DNA of 64,000 bases. It comes from Brevundimonas nasdae (GTDB lineage Bacteria; Pseudomonadota; Alphaproteobacteria; Caulobacterales; Caulobacteraceae). The stretch covers positions 1-64,000 of the forward strand of contig NZ_JAEPWN010000007.1 in assembly GCF_016654005.1 (NCBI RefSeq). Direction: 5' to 3'. Within the stretch, counting starts at the first letter, position 1. Every line of letters begins with the position of its first letter. This document shows positions 1-10,801 of this stretch, piece by piece. A program made the translations under genes and the position numbers. The notes under the pieces are model-generated. The model worked only from the letters and a program-made list of their open reading frames with translations. It was not told the origin of the DNA and searched no databases.

Positions 1-322
1 TGTCGCCACGCGCTATGATCGATGCCCGACCGTCTTCCTCTCCGCCATAGCTCTCGCTGCAACCGTCCTCTTCTGGCTATGAGTCCTGAGCCTAACGCGT
101 CTTCGAAAAAATCATCGAGATACGTATGGACAAAACTTGAACGTCTTCGGCTCCTCACCGCACCTTCTACTCTTGGCTGAACTCTAGGCGCGACACCTAG
201 TTGACACTCCGACTATCACGGTTGTGATAATCTGATATTCTCAGGTAAAAACAGTGGATTGGCGCGAGGCGAATTTAAGCAGCCTCGCGTCCATAGTTCT
301 GCCCAGTGCCTGATCTGAGCGT
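1..322. other. intergenic region downstream of thiC, no gene seen
   Basis: No open frame with convincing coding character lies here. The first 250 bases are visibly less GC-rich than the rest of the window. The only structure I see is the hairpin at 263-289, listed separately. A gene ending just left of the window cannot be excluded. Confidence 0.5.
263..289 (-). terminator. possible thiC terminator hairpin
   Basis: Perfect 8-bp arms CGCGAGGC (263-270) and GCCTCGCG (282-289) enclose an 11-nt loop, 34 bases past the thiC stop. On the minus strand a T-rich stretch (CTGTTTTTA) follows only about 10 bases after the stem, so it is an imperfect intrinsic terminator. Confidence 0.4.
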
Positions 323-2398
<2,076 letters not shown>

Positions 2399-2483
2399 CA
2401 TCAGGGTGACGCCGTGTCGGGCCTGCGTCAAGCGCCGGTCGCCGGGGCTTGCCGCGAGGGAGGCGGGCGGCCTAGTCAGGGGC

Positions 2484-3422
2484 GTGACTGTTCAATCCTT
2501 GATAATCGACTGCGACCCCGGCGTGGATGACGCCGTGGCCCTGTTCCTGGCCTTCGCCGCGCCCGAGCTGGAGCTGCTCGCCGTAACCACCGTCGGGGGC
2601 AATGTTCCCGCCCACCTGACCCAGCGCAATGCGCGGATCATCCGCCAGATCGCCGGACGCGAAGACGTGCCGGTTCATCGCGGCGCCGAACGCCCGCTGA
2701 AGCGTCCTCCTGCAGGCGCGGGCGCGTTTCACGGCGCCGAGGGGCTGGGCGATCTGGAGCCGTTCGAGCCTGCGGGCATCATTGGCGACGGCCCCTCCGC
2801 CAACGCCATCGTCGATCTGGTCATGAGCCGCCCGCAGGGATCGGTCGCGGTCGCCGTGATCGGGCCGATGACCAATCTGGCGCTGGCCATGCGGCGCGAG
2901 CGGCGGCTGGCCGAATGGCTGGGGCCGGTCGTGGTCATGGGCGGCGCGCGGGCGGAGGGCGGCAACATCACCGCCTCGGCCGAGTTCAACATCTGGGCCG
3001 ACCCGGAGGCGGCGGCGGTGGTCTTCGGATCGGGCTGTCAGGTGATCGTGCTGGGTCTGGACGCCACCCATCAGGTGCGCGCCGACGAAGACCGGATCGC
3101 CGCCATCGAGGCGGTCGACAGCGAGGCGGCGCGCACCGCCGCCGCCCTGCTGCGCTTCTCCCAGCGGGTCGAGCGGGAGGTGGTCGGCGGCGAGGCCTCG
3201 CCCCTGCATGACCCCTGCACCATCGCCTGGCTGATGCGGCCAGACCTGTTCCAGACCCGGCCCTGCCGGATCGAGGTCGAGACCAACTCGGACCTGACGC
3301 GCGGCCATACGGCGGTGGAGTTCCGGGTCGATCCGGCGACCGCGCGCCACCACTGGGCGGTTGCGGCGGACGGGCAGGGGGTGTTCGATCTGATCGTCGA
3401 GACCCTGAGGAACGCGGCATGA
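2484..3422 (+). CDS. inosine/uridine-preferring nucleoside hydrolase
   Basis: This 312-residue enzyme of the IunH family hydrolyses the N-glycosidic bond of ribonucleosides to free base and ribose. The N-terminal calcium-binding signature DCDPGVDDA lies at residues 9-17, and the catalytic-loop HDPC motif lies near residue 240. I chose the GTG at 2484 because the product then starts a few residues before the signature, as is usual. The open frame runs further upstream, but that stretch is the antisense of the TPP riboswitch. The last bases overlap the ribokinase start (ATGA), so the two are translationally coupled and the ribose released can be phosphorylated at once. Base preference cannot be read from the sequence. 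Confidence 0.9.
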   Translation: MTVQSLIIDCDPGVDDAVALFLAFAAPELELLAVTTVGGNVPAHLTQRNARIIRQIAGREDVPVHRGAERPLKRPPAGAGAFHGAEGLGDLEPFEPAGIIGDGPSANAIVDLVMSRPQGSVAVAVIGPMTNLALAMRRERRLAEWLGPVVVMGGARAEGGNITASAEFNIWADPEAAAVVFGSGCQVIVLGLDATHQVRADEDRIAAIEAVDSEAARTAAALLRFSQRVEREVVGGEASPLHDPCTIAWLMRPDLFQTRPCRIEVETNSDLTRGHTAVEFRVDPATARHHWAVAADGQGVFDLIVETLRNAA

Positions 3423-4267
3423 GGATCACCGTCGTCGGTTCGATCAACCTGGATCTGGTCGCCACCGCCCCCAGCCTGCCTGCGCCGGGCGAGACGGTGA
3501 CGGGCGCGACCCTGGCCCGCCACCCCGGCGGCAAGGGCGCCAATCAGGCCTTCGCCGCCGAGAAGCTGGGCGCCGAGGTCAGTCTGATCGGCCGGGTCGG
3601 CGACGACGCCATGGCGGGCGAGGCCCTGTCGCTGATGCAGGACATCGGCGTCGATCTGGCGGGGGTCGAAGTCGATGTCGCCGCTCCGACCGGGGTGGCT
3701 CTGATCGCCGTCGATCCGTCGGGCGAGAACCAGATCGTCGTGGCGCCTGGAGCGAACCTGATGGTCACGCCGGAACAGCTGCCCCAGCGGATCGAGGGCG
3801 CGCTGATCGTCCAGCTGGAGCTGCCCGTCGAGACGGTCGAGGCGGCTGTGGGGCGGGCGACCGGCTTCGTCTGCGCCAATCTGGCGCCCGCCGCGCCGGT
3901 GTCGGAGCTGCTGCTGCGCCGCGCCGACCTGATCGTGGTCAATGAGACGGAAGCCGCCTTCTATGGCGACGGCCTGCATCACGGCGGGGGGCGCGTGGTG
4001 GTGACCAAGGGCGCCAAGGGCGCGGCCATGTACCAGCGCGGCGTCGAGATGGCCTGGGCGACCCCGCCCGTCATCACCGCCGTCGACGCCACCGGCGCCG
4101 GAGACGCCTTCGTCGCCGCGATCACCGTGGCCCTGCTGGAAGGCATGGACCCGGCTGAGGCGCTGAAGTTCGCCTGCGCCGCCGGAGCCTTCGCCGCCAC
4201 ACGCCCCGGCGCCCAGCCGTCAGCGCCGGAGCGCGCGGACGTAGAGGGGTTGCTGAACGGGGGCTGA
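3419..4267 (+). CDS. rbsK: ribokinase (PfkB family)
   Basis: This 282-residue PfkB-family sugar kinase probably phosphorylates ribose at O5. The N-terminal half has the sugar-binding GGKGANQA motif and the GRVGDDAMAG segment. The C-terminal half has the PfkB signature DATGAGDAF, whose final Asp is the catalytic base. It is slightly shorter than the usual ~305 residues. It overlaps the nucleoside hydrolase stop by four bases, and that context favours ribose over other sugars. The pair forms a nucleoside salvage module. The substrate is an inference from context. Confidence 0.88.
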   Translation: MRITVVGSINLDLVATAPSLPAPGETVTGATLARHPGGKGANQAFAAEKLGAEVSLIGRVGDDAMAGEALSLMQDIGVDLAGVEVDVAAPTGVALIAVDPSGENQIVVAPGANLMVTPEQLPQRIEGALIVQLELPVETVEAAVGRATGFVCANLAPAAPVSELLLRRADLIVVNETEAAFYGDGLHHGGGRVVVTKGAKGAAMYQRGVEMAWATPPVITAVDATGAGDAFVAAITVALLEGMDPAEALKFACAAGAFAATRPGAQPSAPERADVEGLLNGG

Positions 4268-4355
4268 GGTTATGTAACACTGTAACGGCGAAAGAGGGTG
4301 TCGCTGGTCTGTCCGTGTCGCTAGTCTGGTTGGGAAAACTGTGGGGTTTCCAATC

Positions 4356-6821
4356 ATGATGATGCGTGTGCGTGGCGCCGGGCTTGTGCTGGCGACGGTG
4401 TTGCTGGCTTCGGCGGCGGGCGGGGCCTTGGCTCAGAATGCGGGGCAGGCCCCGGCGGTGAGCGCCTATCAGCAGCCGCCTGCGCCCATCGCCGACATTC
4501 TGGACGCCAAGCCGACGCCCGCGCCGATGTTGAGCCCGGATCGGCGCACGCTGGCGCTGCTGGACCGGTCGAACCTGCCCAGCATCAAGGCCCTGGCTGA
4601 GCCGATGCTGCGGCTGGGCGGATCGCGAATCAATCCCCGCAACAACGGGCTGGCGGAAAGCCGCGTGGCCTGGCTGACCGGCCTGACGCTGCAGGCCGTG
4701 GACGGCGGCGCGCAGCGTGTCGTCGCCCTGCCCGCAGGCGCGCGCTTCACGGCGGTGCGTTTCGCGCCGGACGCCAGGAGCCTGGCCCTGGTCATGGACC
4801 GCCCGACGGGGCTGGAGCTGTGGGTCGTGGATGTGGCGACGGCGCGGGCGCGCAAGCTGACCGATCCGGTGGTCAATATGACGGGCGGAAGCGGCTATCA
4901 GTGGCTGCCCGACAGTTCGGGCGTTCTGGTCGAGGCCGTGCCTGCAGGGCGCGGCCCGGCGCCGGATGTGAGCGGCGCGCCGACGGGACCGAATATCGAT
5001 GAGACCGCCGGTCGCGTGGCGCCGGTCCGCACCTATCAGGACCTGCTGTCGAACCCGGGCGACGAAGCCCTGTTCGATCATTATTTCACGTCCCAGCTGA
5101 CGCTGGTTCCGTTGAATGGACGGGCCCGGACGATCGGCCAGCCCGCCGTGCATCTGGACGTCACCCTGTCGCCGGATGGGCGTTACATCCTGCAGGAGAT
5201 CGCCAAGCGGCCCTATTCCTATGTGGTGCCCAGCGGGCTGTTTCCGACCGACATCCTGGTCACGGACCTGAACGGCCGCGTCGTGCGGCAGGTGGCCAGC
5301 CTGCCGCTGCGCGATGATGTGCCGACCGCCTTTGACGCCGTGGCGCCGGGGCCGCGCTCGGTCGACTGGCGCGCGGACGCTCCCGCCACCCTGACCTGGG
5401 TTGAAGCCCTGGACGGCGGCGACATCCGTCGCGAGGCCGAGTTCCGCGACCGCGTCTTCATGCAGGCCGCGCCCTTCACCGCCGAGCCGGTCAAGCTGAT
5501 CGACCTGAAGGAGCGCTATGGCGGCGTCAGCTGGGGCAAGGACGATCTGGCCATCGTTTACAGCCGTTGGTTCAACACCCGGCACGAAACGCGCTTTGTG
5601 GTCGATCCGTCCAATCCGGGGCAAGAGCGGGTGCTTCTGGAGCGCAACTATCAGGCCCGCTACGACAATCCGGGCATGCCGGTGACCCAGCCGAACGCGG
5701 CGGGCCGTTCGGTGATCCGTTTTGCGCCGGACGGGAAGATCCTGATGTCGGGCGCAGGCGCGACGGCCCAGGGCGAGTTCCCCTTCCTGGCGGCCATGGA
5801 CCCGGCGACGGGGCGCAGCGAGCGGCTGTGGACCTCGGCCAACACCGACTATGAGGCGGTGGTCGGCTTCCTGGATGCGGAGGGCAGACGCGTCGTCACC
5901 CAGCGCGAAAGCCGCCTGGACCCGCCGAACCTGCAGATCCGCGACCTGACGGACGGGTCTGTCACCCGCCTGACCAACTTCCCCGATCCGGCGCCGCAGT
6001 TGGCGGAGGCCACCCGCCAGCTTGTGACCTATGAGCGGGCGGACGGGGTGAAGCTGTCGGGCACGCTGTATCTGCCTGCAGGCTATGACAAGGACCGCGA
6101 CGGCCCCTTGCCGATGCTGATGTGGGCCTATCCGGCCGAGTTCACCGACGCCTCTGTCGCCGGACAGACCGTGGATGTGCAGAACCGCTTCGTGCGTCCG
6201 GGGGGCGCCAGCCACCTGTTCCTGCTGACCCAGGGCTACGCCATCTTCGACAACCCCTCCATGCCCATCATCGGCAAGGACGGGGCGGAGCCGAACGACA
6301 CCTATGTCGAGCAACTGACGGCGGACGCCCAGGCGGCGGTCGATGCGGTGGTGCGGATGGGGGTTGCGGATCGGGACCGGATCGCGGTCGGCGGCCACAG
6401 CTACGGCGCCTTCATGACGGCCAACCTCTTGGTCCACACCGACCTGTTCCGCACCGGGATCGCGCGGTCGGGCGCCTATAACCGCACCCTGACGCCGTTC
6501 GGCTTCCAGGCCGAGCAGCGCAACTACTGGGATGCGACCGAGGTCTATACCGAGATGTCGCCCTTCACCTACGCCAACAAGCTGAATGAGCCGATCCTGC
6601 TGATCCACGGCGAGGCGGACGACAACTCGGGCACCTTCCCGGTTCAGTCGGAACGCTTCTATGCGGCGCTGAAGGGGCTGGGGGCGACGGCGCGTTATGT
6701 CACCCTGCCGCTGGAGGCCCACGGCTATCGCGCGCGGGAATCGGTGGGCCACACCCTGTGGGAGATGACCCGCTGGATGGACCTGTATGTGAAGAACGCG
6801 CCCCCGCGCGCGGCGAAGTAA
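4356..6821 (+). CDS. secreted S9 family serine peptidase (glutamyl endopeptidase-like)
   Basis: About 821 residues from the ATG at 4356, opening with a signal peptide (MMMRVRG, a hydrophobic core, then GGALAQ) that directs export. A GTG at 4341 would add five residues before it. The first two thirds form a beta-propeller-like region. The C-terminal third is an alpha/beta hydrolase with GGHSYGAFM giving Ser682, HGEADDNSG giving Asp755/756 and LEAHGYR giving His789. WAYPAEFTDA and the DDNSGTFP element recall the S9D glutamyl endopeptidases rather than dipeptidyl peptidase IV (family knowledge). It stands alone between rbsK and a convergent dehydrogenase. The probable role is periplasmic peptide degradation; exact specificity is uncertain. 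Confidence 0.85.
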   Translation: MMMRVRGAGLVLATVLLASAAGGALAQNAGQAPAVSAYQQPPAPIADILDAKPTPAPMLSPDRRTLALLDRSNLPSIKALAEPMLRLGGSRINPRNNGLAESRVAWLTGLTLQAVDGGAQRVVALPAGARFTAVRFAPDARSLALVMDRPTGLELWVVDVATARARKLTDPVVNMTGGSGYQWLPDSSGVLVEAVPAGRGPAPDVSGAPTGPNIDETAGRVAPVRTYQDLLSNPGDEALFDHYFTSQLTLVPLNGRARTIGQPAVHLDVTLSPDGRYILQEIAKRPYSYVVPSGLFPTDILVTDLNGRVVRQVASLPLRDDVPTAFDAVAPGPRSVDWRADAPATLTWVEALDGGDIRREAEFRDRVFMQAAPFTAEPVKLIDLKERYGGVSWGKDDLAIVYSRWFNTRHETRFVVDPSNPGQERVLLERNYQARYDNPGMPVTQPNAAGRSVIRFAPDGKILMSGAGATAQGEFPFLAAMDPATGRSERLWTSANTDYEAVVGFLDAEGRRVVTQRESRLDPPNLQIRDLTDGSVTRLTNFPDPAPQLAEATRQLVTYERADGVKLSGTLYLPAGYDKDRDGPLPMLMWAYPAEFTDASVAGQTVDVQNRFVRPGGASHLFLLTQGYAIFDNPSMPIIGKDGAEPNDTYVEQLTADAQAAVDAVVRMGVADRDRIAVGGHSYGAFMTANLLVHTDLFRTGIARSGAYNRTLTPFGFQAEQRNYWDATEVYTEMSPFTYANKLNEPILLIHGEADDNSGTFPVQSERFYAALKGLGATARYVTLPLEAHGYRARESVGHTLWEMTRWMDLYVKNAPPRAAK

Positions 6822-6830
6822 GAGACGACG

Positions 6831-6859
6831 GGCTGGTGGTCAGGGCCGGACCACCAGCC
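6831..6859. terminator. hairpin between convergent genes
   Basis: Perfect 11-bp arms GGCTGGTGGTC (6831-6841) and GACCACCAGCC (6849-6859) around a seven-base loop lie where the S9 peptidase and the alcohol dehydrogenase converge, partly inside the last codons of the latter. No T-tract follows on either strand, so terminator function is only plausible. Confidence 0.35.
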
Positions 6860-7976
6860 GGACCACCTCGCCGGCGTGCAGGCGGTCGAAGCCCGTGTTG
6901 ATGTCGTCCAGAGGAATGACGCCGCTCATCAGGCGGTCCACCGGCAGGCGGCCCTGGCGGTACAGGGCGACGTAGCGGGGGATGTCGCGGCTGGGCACGC
7001 AGGCGCCGATGTAGGAGCCTTTCAGCGTGCGCTCCTCGCCCACCAGAGACACCACATTGACGGCAAGGGCCGCATCGGGCGGCGGAATGCCCGCCGTGAC
7101 GGTGGTTCCGCCGCGCCGGGTCATCTTCCAGGCGTTCTCAAGCGCGCGGACCGATCCGGCCATTTCGAAGGCGAAGTCGGCGCCGCCGCTGGTCAGGGCG
7201 CGGACCTGATCGACCGCATCGGGATCGGCGGCGTTGACGGTCTGGACAGGACCCAGACTGCGGGCCAGGGCCAGCTTGTCCTGCGACAGATCGACGGCGA
7301 CGACGGGGCTGGCGCCGCTGGCCAGGGCGCCCAGGACGCTGGCCAGACCCACGCCGCCCAGGCCGATGACGACGACGCTCTGGCCCGCCTTGACCGCGGC
7401 GGTGTTCACGACAGCGCCCACGCCGGTCAGGACGGCGCAGCCGAACAGGGCCGCCTCTTCGAACGACAGCTCCGGGTCGATCTTGACCAGCGACCGGCGC
7501 GACACCACCGCCCGTTCGGCGAAGGCCGAGCAGCCGAGGTGGTGGTTGACGGCTTCTCCCTCGCGGAAGATGCGGCGTCCGCCCGCCAGCAGTTCGCCCC
7601 GGCCATTGGCGGCGGCGCCCGGCTCGCACAGGGCGGGGCGGCCCCCGGCGCAGGGGGCGCAATGGCCGCAGGACGGCATGAAGACCATGACGACGTGGTC
7701 GCCGATCTGCAGGTCGTTCACCCCCTCGCCCAGGGCCTCGACCACCCCCGCCGCTTCGTGGCCCAGGGCCATGGGCAGGGGGCGGGGGCGGTCGCCGTTG
7801 ATGACGGACAGGTCCGAGTGGCACAGACCCGCCGCCCTGATCGCCACCAGAACCTCGCCGGGGCCGGGCGGCGACAGGGTGACGGTTTCGATCGAAAGGG
7901 GACGGCTGTCTGCATAGGGATGCCCGGCGCCCATCGCGGACAGGACAGCGGCTCTGGTCTTAATGCTCATGCTCAA
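6840..7976 (-). CDS. zinc-dependent alcohol dehydrogenase (MDR superfamily)
   Basis: This 378-residue medium-chain dehydrogenase/reductase oxidises an alcohol or reduces an aldehyde with NAD(H). Catalytic zinc ligands are Cys52 (GLCHSDL) and His73-Glu74 (ALGHEAAG). The structural zinc lobe supplies Cys103, Cys106, Cys109 and Cys117. The Rossmann motif VIGLGGVGLA lies near residue 210 and an acidic VAVD end suggests NAD over NADP. The long structural-zinc loop resembles class III-like or aryl-alcohol enzymes. Two ATGs (7976 and 7970) are possible starts. It is monocistronic and convergent with the peptidase. The natural substrate cannot be read. Confidence 0.9.
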   Translation of the reverse strand: MSMSIKTRAAVLSAMGAGHPYADSRPLSIETVTLSPPGPGEVLVAIRAAGLCHSDLSVINGDRPRPLPMALGHEAAGVVEALGEGVNDLQIGDHVVMVFMPSCGHCAPCAGGRPALCEPGAAANGRGELLAGGRRIFREGEAVNHHLGCSAFAERAVVSRRSLVKIDPELSFEEAALFGCAVLTGVGAVVNTAAVKAGQSVVVIGLGGVGLASVLGALASGASPVVAVDLSQDKLALARSLGPVQTVNAADPDAVDQVRALTSGGADFAFEMAGSVRALENAWKMTRRGGTTVTAGIPPPDAALAVNVVSLVGEERTLKGSYIGACVPSRDIPRYVALYRQGRLPVDRLMSGVIPLDDINTGFDRLHAGEVVRLVVRP

Positions 7977-8148
7977 GCCTTTCTTTGTGCGCTATCGCTG
8001 TCGACGCGGTCGCCAGCTGCTTGAGCGCGCGGTCGCCGCGCGTTCGTGATCGCTGCGTCACCGATAGGCGCTTGACGCCACGTCGTCCAAGCCCGAGCGT
8101 TCAACCTCAGACGGCGAGCGAACGCCGTGCTTGGGGAGATGAGGAACG

Positions 8149-8583
8149 ATGGCGAAGCGTGACGAAGGCGCCCTGGCGGAGCGGGCCACCTACCGGGCCT
8201 TTCACATGGTCTCGACCCGCTGGGCGGACAACGATCAGTACGGCCATATCAACAACGCCAAATTCTACGAGTTCGTGGACTCGGCGGTGAACGCCCACCT
8301 GCTGATCGCCAATGCGCTGGACGAGTCCATCGGCCTGGTCGTGGATTCGGGCTGCCGCTACACCTCGTCGCTGAAGTTCCCGGACGTGATCGAGGTCGGG
8401 ATCAAGGTCGACCGCATCGGCACCTCCAGCGTCAGCTATGGGTTCGCCGTCTTCAAGCGCGGCGTCGACGTGCCCGCCGCCATCGGCCATTTCGTCCATG
8501 TCTATGTGGATGCGGAAACGCGTCGGCCCAAGCCCCTGCCGACCAAGCTGAGAGCGGTCGTGGAGAACCTGAAGGCGGGCTGA
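8149..8583 (+). CDS. acyl-CoA thioesterase, hotdog fold (4HBT)
   Basis: This 144-residue single-hotdog protein has the 4-hydroxybenzoyl-CoA-type thioesterase signature TRWADNDQYGHINNAKFYEF at residues 23-42, in which an Asp and the GHxNN turn form the active site. It hydrolyses an acyl-CoA to free acid and CoA. It is cytosolic, with no signal peptide. A GGGAGATGAGGAACG ribosome-binding region precedes the ATG. It is not coupled to its neighbours, so the acyl substrate is unknown. A second, Tol-associated family member lies at 17.1 kb. Confidence 0.85.
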   Translation: MAKRDEGALAERATYRAFHMVSTRWADNDQYGHINNAKFYEFVDSAVNAHLLIANALDESIGLVVDSGCRYTSSLKFPDVIEVGIKVDRIGTSSVSYGFAVFKRGVDVPAAIGHFVHVYVDAETRRPKPLPTKLRAVVENLKAG

Positions 8584-8646
8584 CGCCCTGACACAAGGCG
8601 TGATCGTCGCAGCTCCGCTTCGGCTCTGGCGTTTCAAATCTTTCCA

Positions 8647-8660
8647 TGTGAACGTTCCCA
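8647..8660 (+). promoter_or_regulatory. candidate LacI-type operator upstream of GH5 gene
   Basis: TGTGAACGTTCCCA is a 14-bp palindrome with one mismatched pair, centred on AACGTT, 23 bases before the GH5 start. The shape matches operators bound by LacI-family sugar regulators. No lacI-type gene is present in the window, so the assignment is inference. Confidence 0.35.
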
Positions 8661-8682
8661 AAAATCACGTTGGGAGGACGTC

Positions 8683-10422
8683 ATGAGGAAGAACTGGATT
8701 GCGGCTTCGGTCGCAACGGCGGCGCTGTGTCTGTCGGCTGGGTTGGCGGAGGCGCAGAGCTTCCTGCGCGCGGACGGCACGCGGATCGTCAACGAAGAGG
8801 GTGAGCCCGTCATCCTGCGCGGCATGGGTCTGGGCGGCTGGGTGCTGCAGGAAGGCTATATGCTGCAGCTGGGCGAACTGGGTCAGCAGCACGTCATCCG
8901 CGCGCGCATCGCCGACCTGATCGGCGAGGAGAAGACCGAGGCCTTCTACCGCGCCTGGCGAGCCAACTACACGACCAAGGCCGACATCGACGCCATGGGG
9001 CGCTGGGGCTTCAACTCGGTGCGCATCCCGCTGCATTACGACCAGCTGACCCTGGCTGCCGATCAGGAGCCGGTCGCGGGCCAGGACACCTGGAAGGAAG
9101 AAGGCTTCAAACAGATCGACGACCTGCTGGACTGGGTGAAGGCCAACGGCATGTACCTGATCCTGGACCTGCACGCCGCGCCAGGCGGCCAGGGCTCGGA
9201 CCTGGCCATCGCGGACCGTGACCCGAACAAGCCGTCCCTGTGGGACAGCGCCGAGAACCAGAGGAAGACGGTGGCGATCTGGCGCAAGCTGGCTGAACGC
9301 TATGCCGACGAACCCTCCATCGGCGCCTATGACATCATCAACGAACCCAACTGGAACTTCGAAGGCGCCGAGCCCGGCAACGGCTGCAACGAAAACAGCA
9401 ATGCGCCGCTGCGCAAGCTGATGGTCGACATCACCGCCGCCATCCGCGAGGTGGACAAGCGCCATCTGGTCATCATCGAGGGCAACTGCTGGGGCAATAA
9501 TTATCGCGGCGTCATGCCCCTGTGGGACGACAACATGGCGATCAGTTTCCACAAATACTGGAACGCGACGGACCGGGATTCCATCGCCGAGTTCCTGAAG
9601 CTGCGCGACGAGAACAACGCCCCGATCTGGCTGGGCGAGTCGGGCGAGAACTCCAATCGCTGGTTCACCGAAACCATCGCCACGGTCGAGAACGAGGGCG
9701 TCGGCTGGGCCTTCTGGCCGCTGAAGAAGATCGGCTTCAACCAGCCCCTGGAGATCACGCCCAATGCGGGCTGGCCTGCCCTGGTGGCCTATCTGACCGG
9801 CAAGGGACCGCGTCCGTCGGCGGCAGAGGCCGAGCGCACCCTGATGCAGCTGGCCAATCACGACATCCTCTACGAGAACAATTTCAAACACCACGACGTG
9901 GTGGACGCCATGATCCGCCAGCCGCATTCGGACGTCGCCATTCCCTTCGTGGAGCGTCGGTTCGGACGTCAGGGCGGGGTGATCCGGGCGGCGGACTATG
10001 ACCTGGGGCGGTCAGGCGTGGCCTGGTCCGACGTCTATGATTCGGACACCGACGGGCCCGGGCCGCGCGATCCCTGGTGGAACACGGGCCGCACATGGCG
10101 CAACGACGGCGTGGACATCGCCATCGACGCGGGCCAGCCCGTCGTCGCCGAGTTCGAGACCGGAGAATGGCTGCGTTACACCCTGACGGCGGATCAGGCG
10201 GGCGCGCGCCCGATCACGGTCGTCGGTTCGGGCGGGGGCCGGGTTTCGGTGTCGCTGAACCGCGGGACGCCGGTGGAGGTGAACCTGCCCGCCGGTCCCG
10301 GCTGGCATGAGGTCGCCACATCGGCCCTGAACTTCCAGCAGGGAACCAACACCCTGATCCTGAAGGTCGAGGACTGCACGTCCTGCACGGTCAAGGCGCT
10401 GAATATCGGCGCGGTGCGCTAA
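8683..10422 (+). CDS. secreted glycoside hydrolase family 5 with C-terminal CBM6-like module
   Basis: This 579-residue exported glucanase-like enzyme starts with a signal peptide (MRKNWIAAS to GLAEAQS). A GGGAGG site lies seven bases before the ATG. The GH5 (beta/alpha)8 barrel covers about residues 25-380. IINEPN places the acid/base at Glu221 and WLGESGE places the nucleophile at Glu319. Residues from about 430 to the end form a beta-sandwich resembling family 6 carbohydrate-binding modules, with GEWLRYTL and WHEVATS strands. GH5 enzymes cut beta-1,4- or beta-1,3-glucans or mannans; which one is not readable here. A hairpin that fits a terminator follows. It has no sugar-transport neighbours, so it probably feeds TonB transporters elsewhere. 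Confidence 0.9.
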   Translation: MRKNWIAASVATAALCLSAGLAEAQSFLRADGTRIVNEEGEPVILRGMGLGGWVLQEGYMLQLGELGQQHVIRARIADLIGEEKTEAFYRAWRANYTTKADIDAMGRWGFNSVRIPLHYDQLTLAADQEPVAGQDTWKEEGFKQIDDLLDWVKANGMYLILDLHAAPGGQGSDLAIADRDPNKPSLWDSAENQRKTVAIWRKLAERYADEPSIGAYDIINEPNWNFEGAEPGNGCNENSNAPLRKLMVDITAAIREVDKRHLVIIEGNCWGNNYRGVMPLWDDNMAISFHKYWNATDRDSIAEFLKLRDENNAPIWLGESGENSNRWFTETIATVENEGVGWAFWPLKKIGFNQPLEITPNAGWPALVAYLTGKGPRPSAAEAERTLMQLANHDILYENNFKHHDVVDAMIRQPHSDVAIPFVERRFGRQGGVIRAADYDLGRSGVAWSDVYDSDTDGPGPRDPWWNTGRTWRNDGVDIAIDAGQPVVAEFETGEWLRYTLTADQAGARPITVVGSGGGRVSVSLNRGTPVEVNLPAGPGWHEVATSALNFQQGTNTLILKVEDCTSCTVKALNIGAVR

Positions 10423-10433
10423 GAGGCGGAGGT

Positions 10434-10462
10434 CTGGCCATGCCTGCGCCCGGCATGGCCAG
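10434..10462. terminator. bidirectional hairpin terminator candidate
   Basis: Perfect 11-bp arms CTGGCCATGCC (10434-10444) and GGCATGGCCAG (10452-10462) with a seven-base loop lie between the convergent GH5 gene and the small membrane protein gene. CCCTGTTT follows on the plus strand. Confidence 0.55.
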
Positions 10463-10469
10463 CCCTGTT

Positions 10470-10667
10470 TCAGTCGTCCAGGCGGTTGAGCAGGAACAGG
10501 GCCGTGGCGGTCAGTGCGCCCAGGGCGAAGGCGCTGACCACGGCGCCGGTGGCGATGGCCGTCGGGATGGTGATGGGGCGGGCCTCGTACCATTCGACAA
10601 TATCGGCGTCGAACAGGTCGTCGTCGGTGTAGCCTTCGGCTTCATAGATGGTGTCATCGGCGTTCAT
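10470..10667 (-). CDS. small single-pass membrane protein, unknown
   Basis: A 65-residue product starts at the ATG at 10667, preceded by GGAG nine bases upstream. The frame stays open 30 codons further, but that stretch looks non-coding and lacks a ribosome site. The first ~32 residues are acidic ([20 protein letters not shown]). A single hydrophobic helix then runs to the C-terminus ([19 protein letters not shown]) and ends in LNRLDD. I recognise no family. The topology looks tail-anchored. It stands alone, convergent with the GH5 gene and divergent from yebC. Confidence 0.6.
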   Translation of the reverse strand: MNADDTIYEAEGYTDDDLFDADIVEWYEARPITIPTAIATGAVVSAFALGALTATALFLLNRLDD

Positions 10668-10801
10668 GGCTGCACTCCGTCTTGCTCGCGGGGGATCAAT
10701 ACCCGCAAACGGTCGAGGTTCCACCTTTTCAGCCTGTCGTGACACGATGGCCCTCATCCGCTAGACGCGCGACAGGTTCCAGCACTCTCGAAGACGATCC
10801 C

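Noticed and set aside
1..322. A tRNA or small RNA in the low-GC left edge
   Set aside because: I could not fold a cloverleaf or find a conserved tRNA T-loop (GTTCRANNC in context); only one simple hairpin is present.
4122..6752. An open frame of about 876 codons on the minus strand opposite the S9 peptidase
   Set aside because: It has no family motif, is Arg/Gly/His-rich as expected from antisense of GC-rich codons, and the plus-strand gene has a signal peptide and complete catalytic triad.
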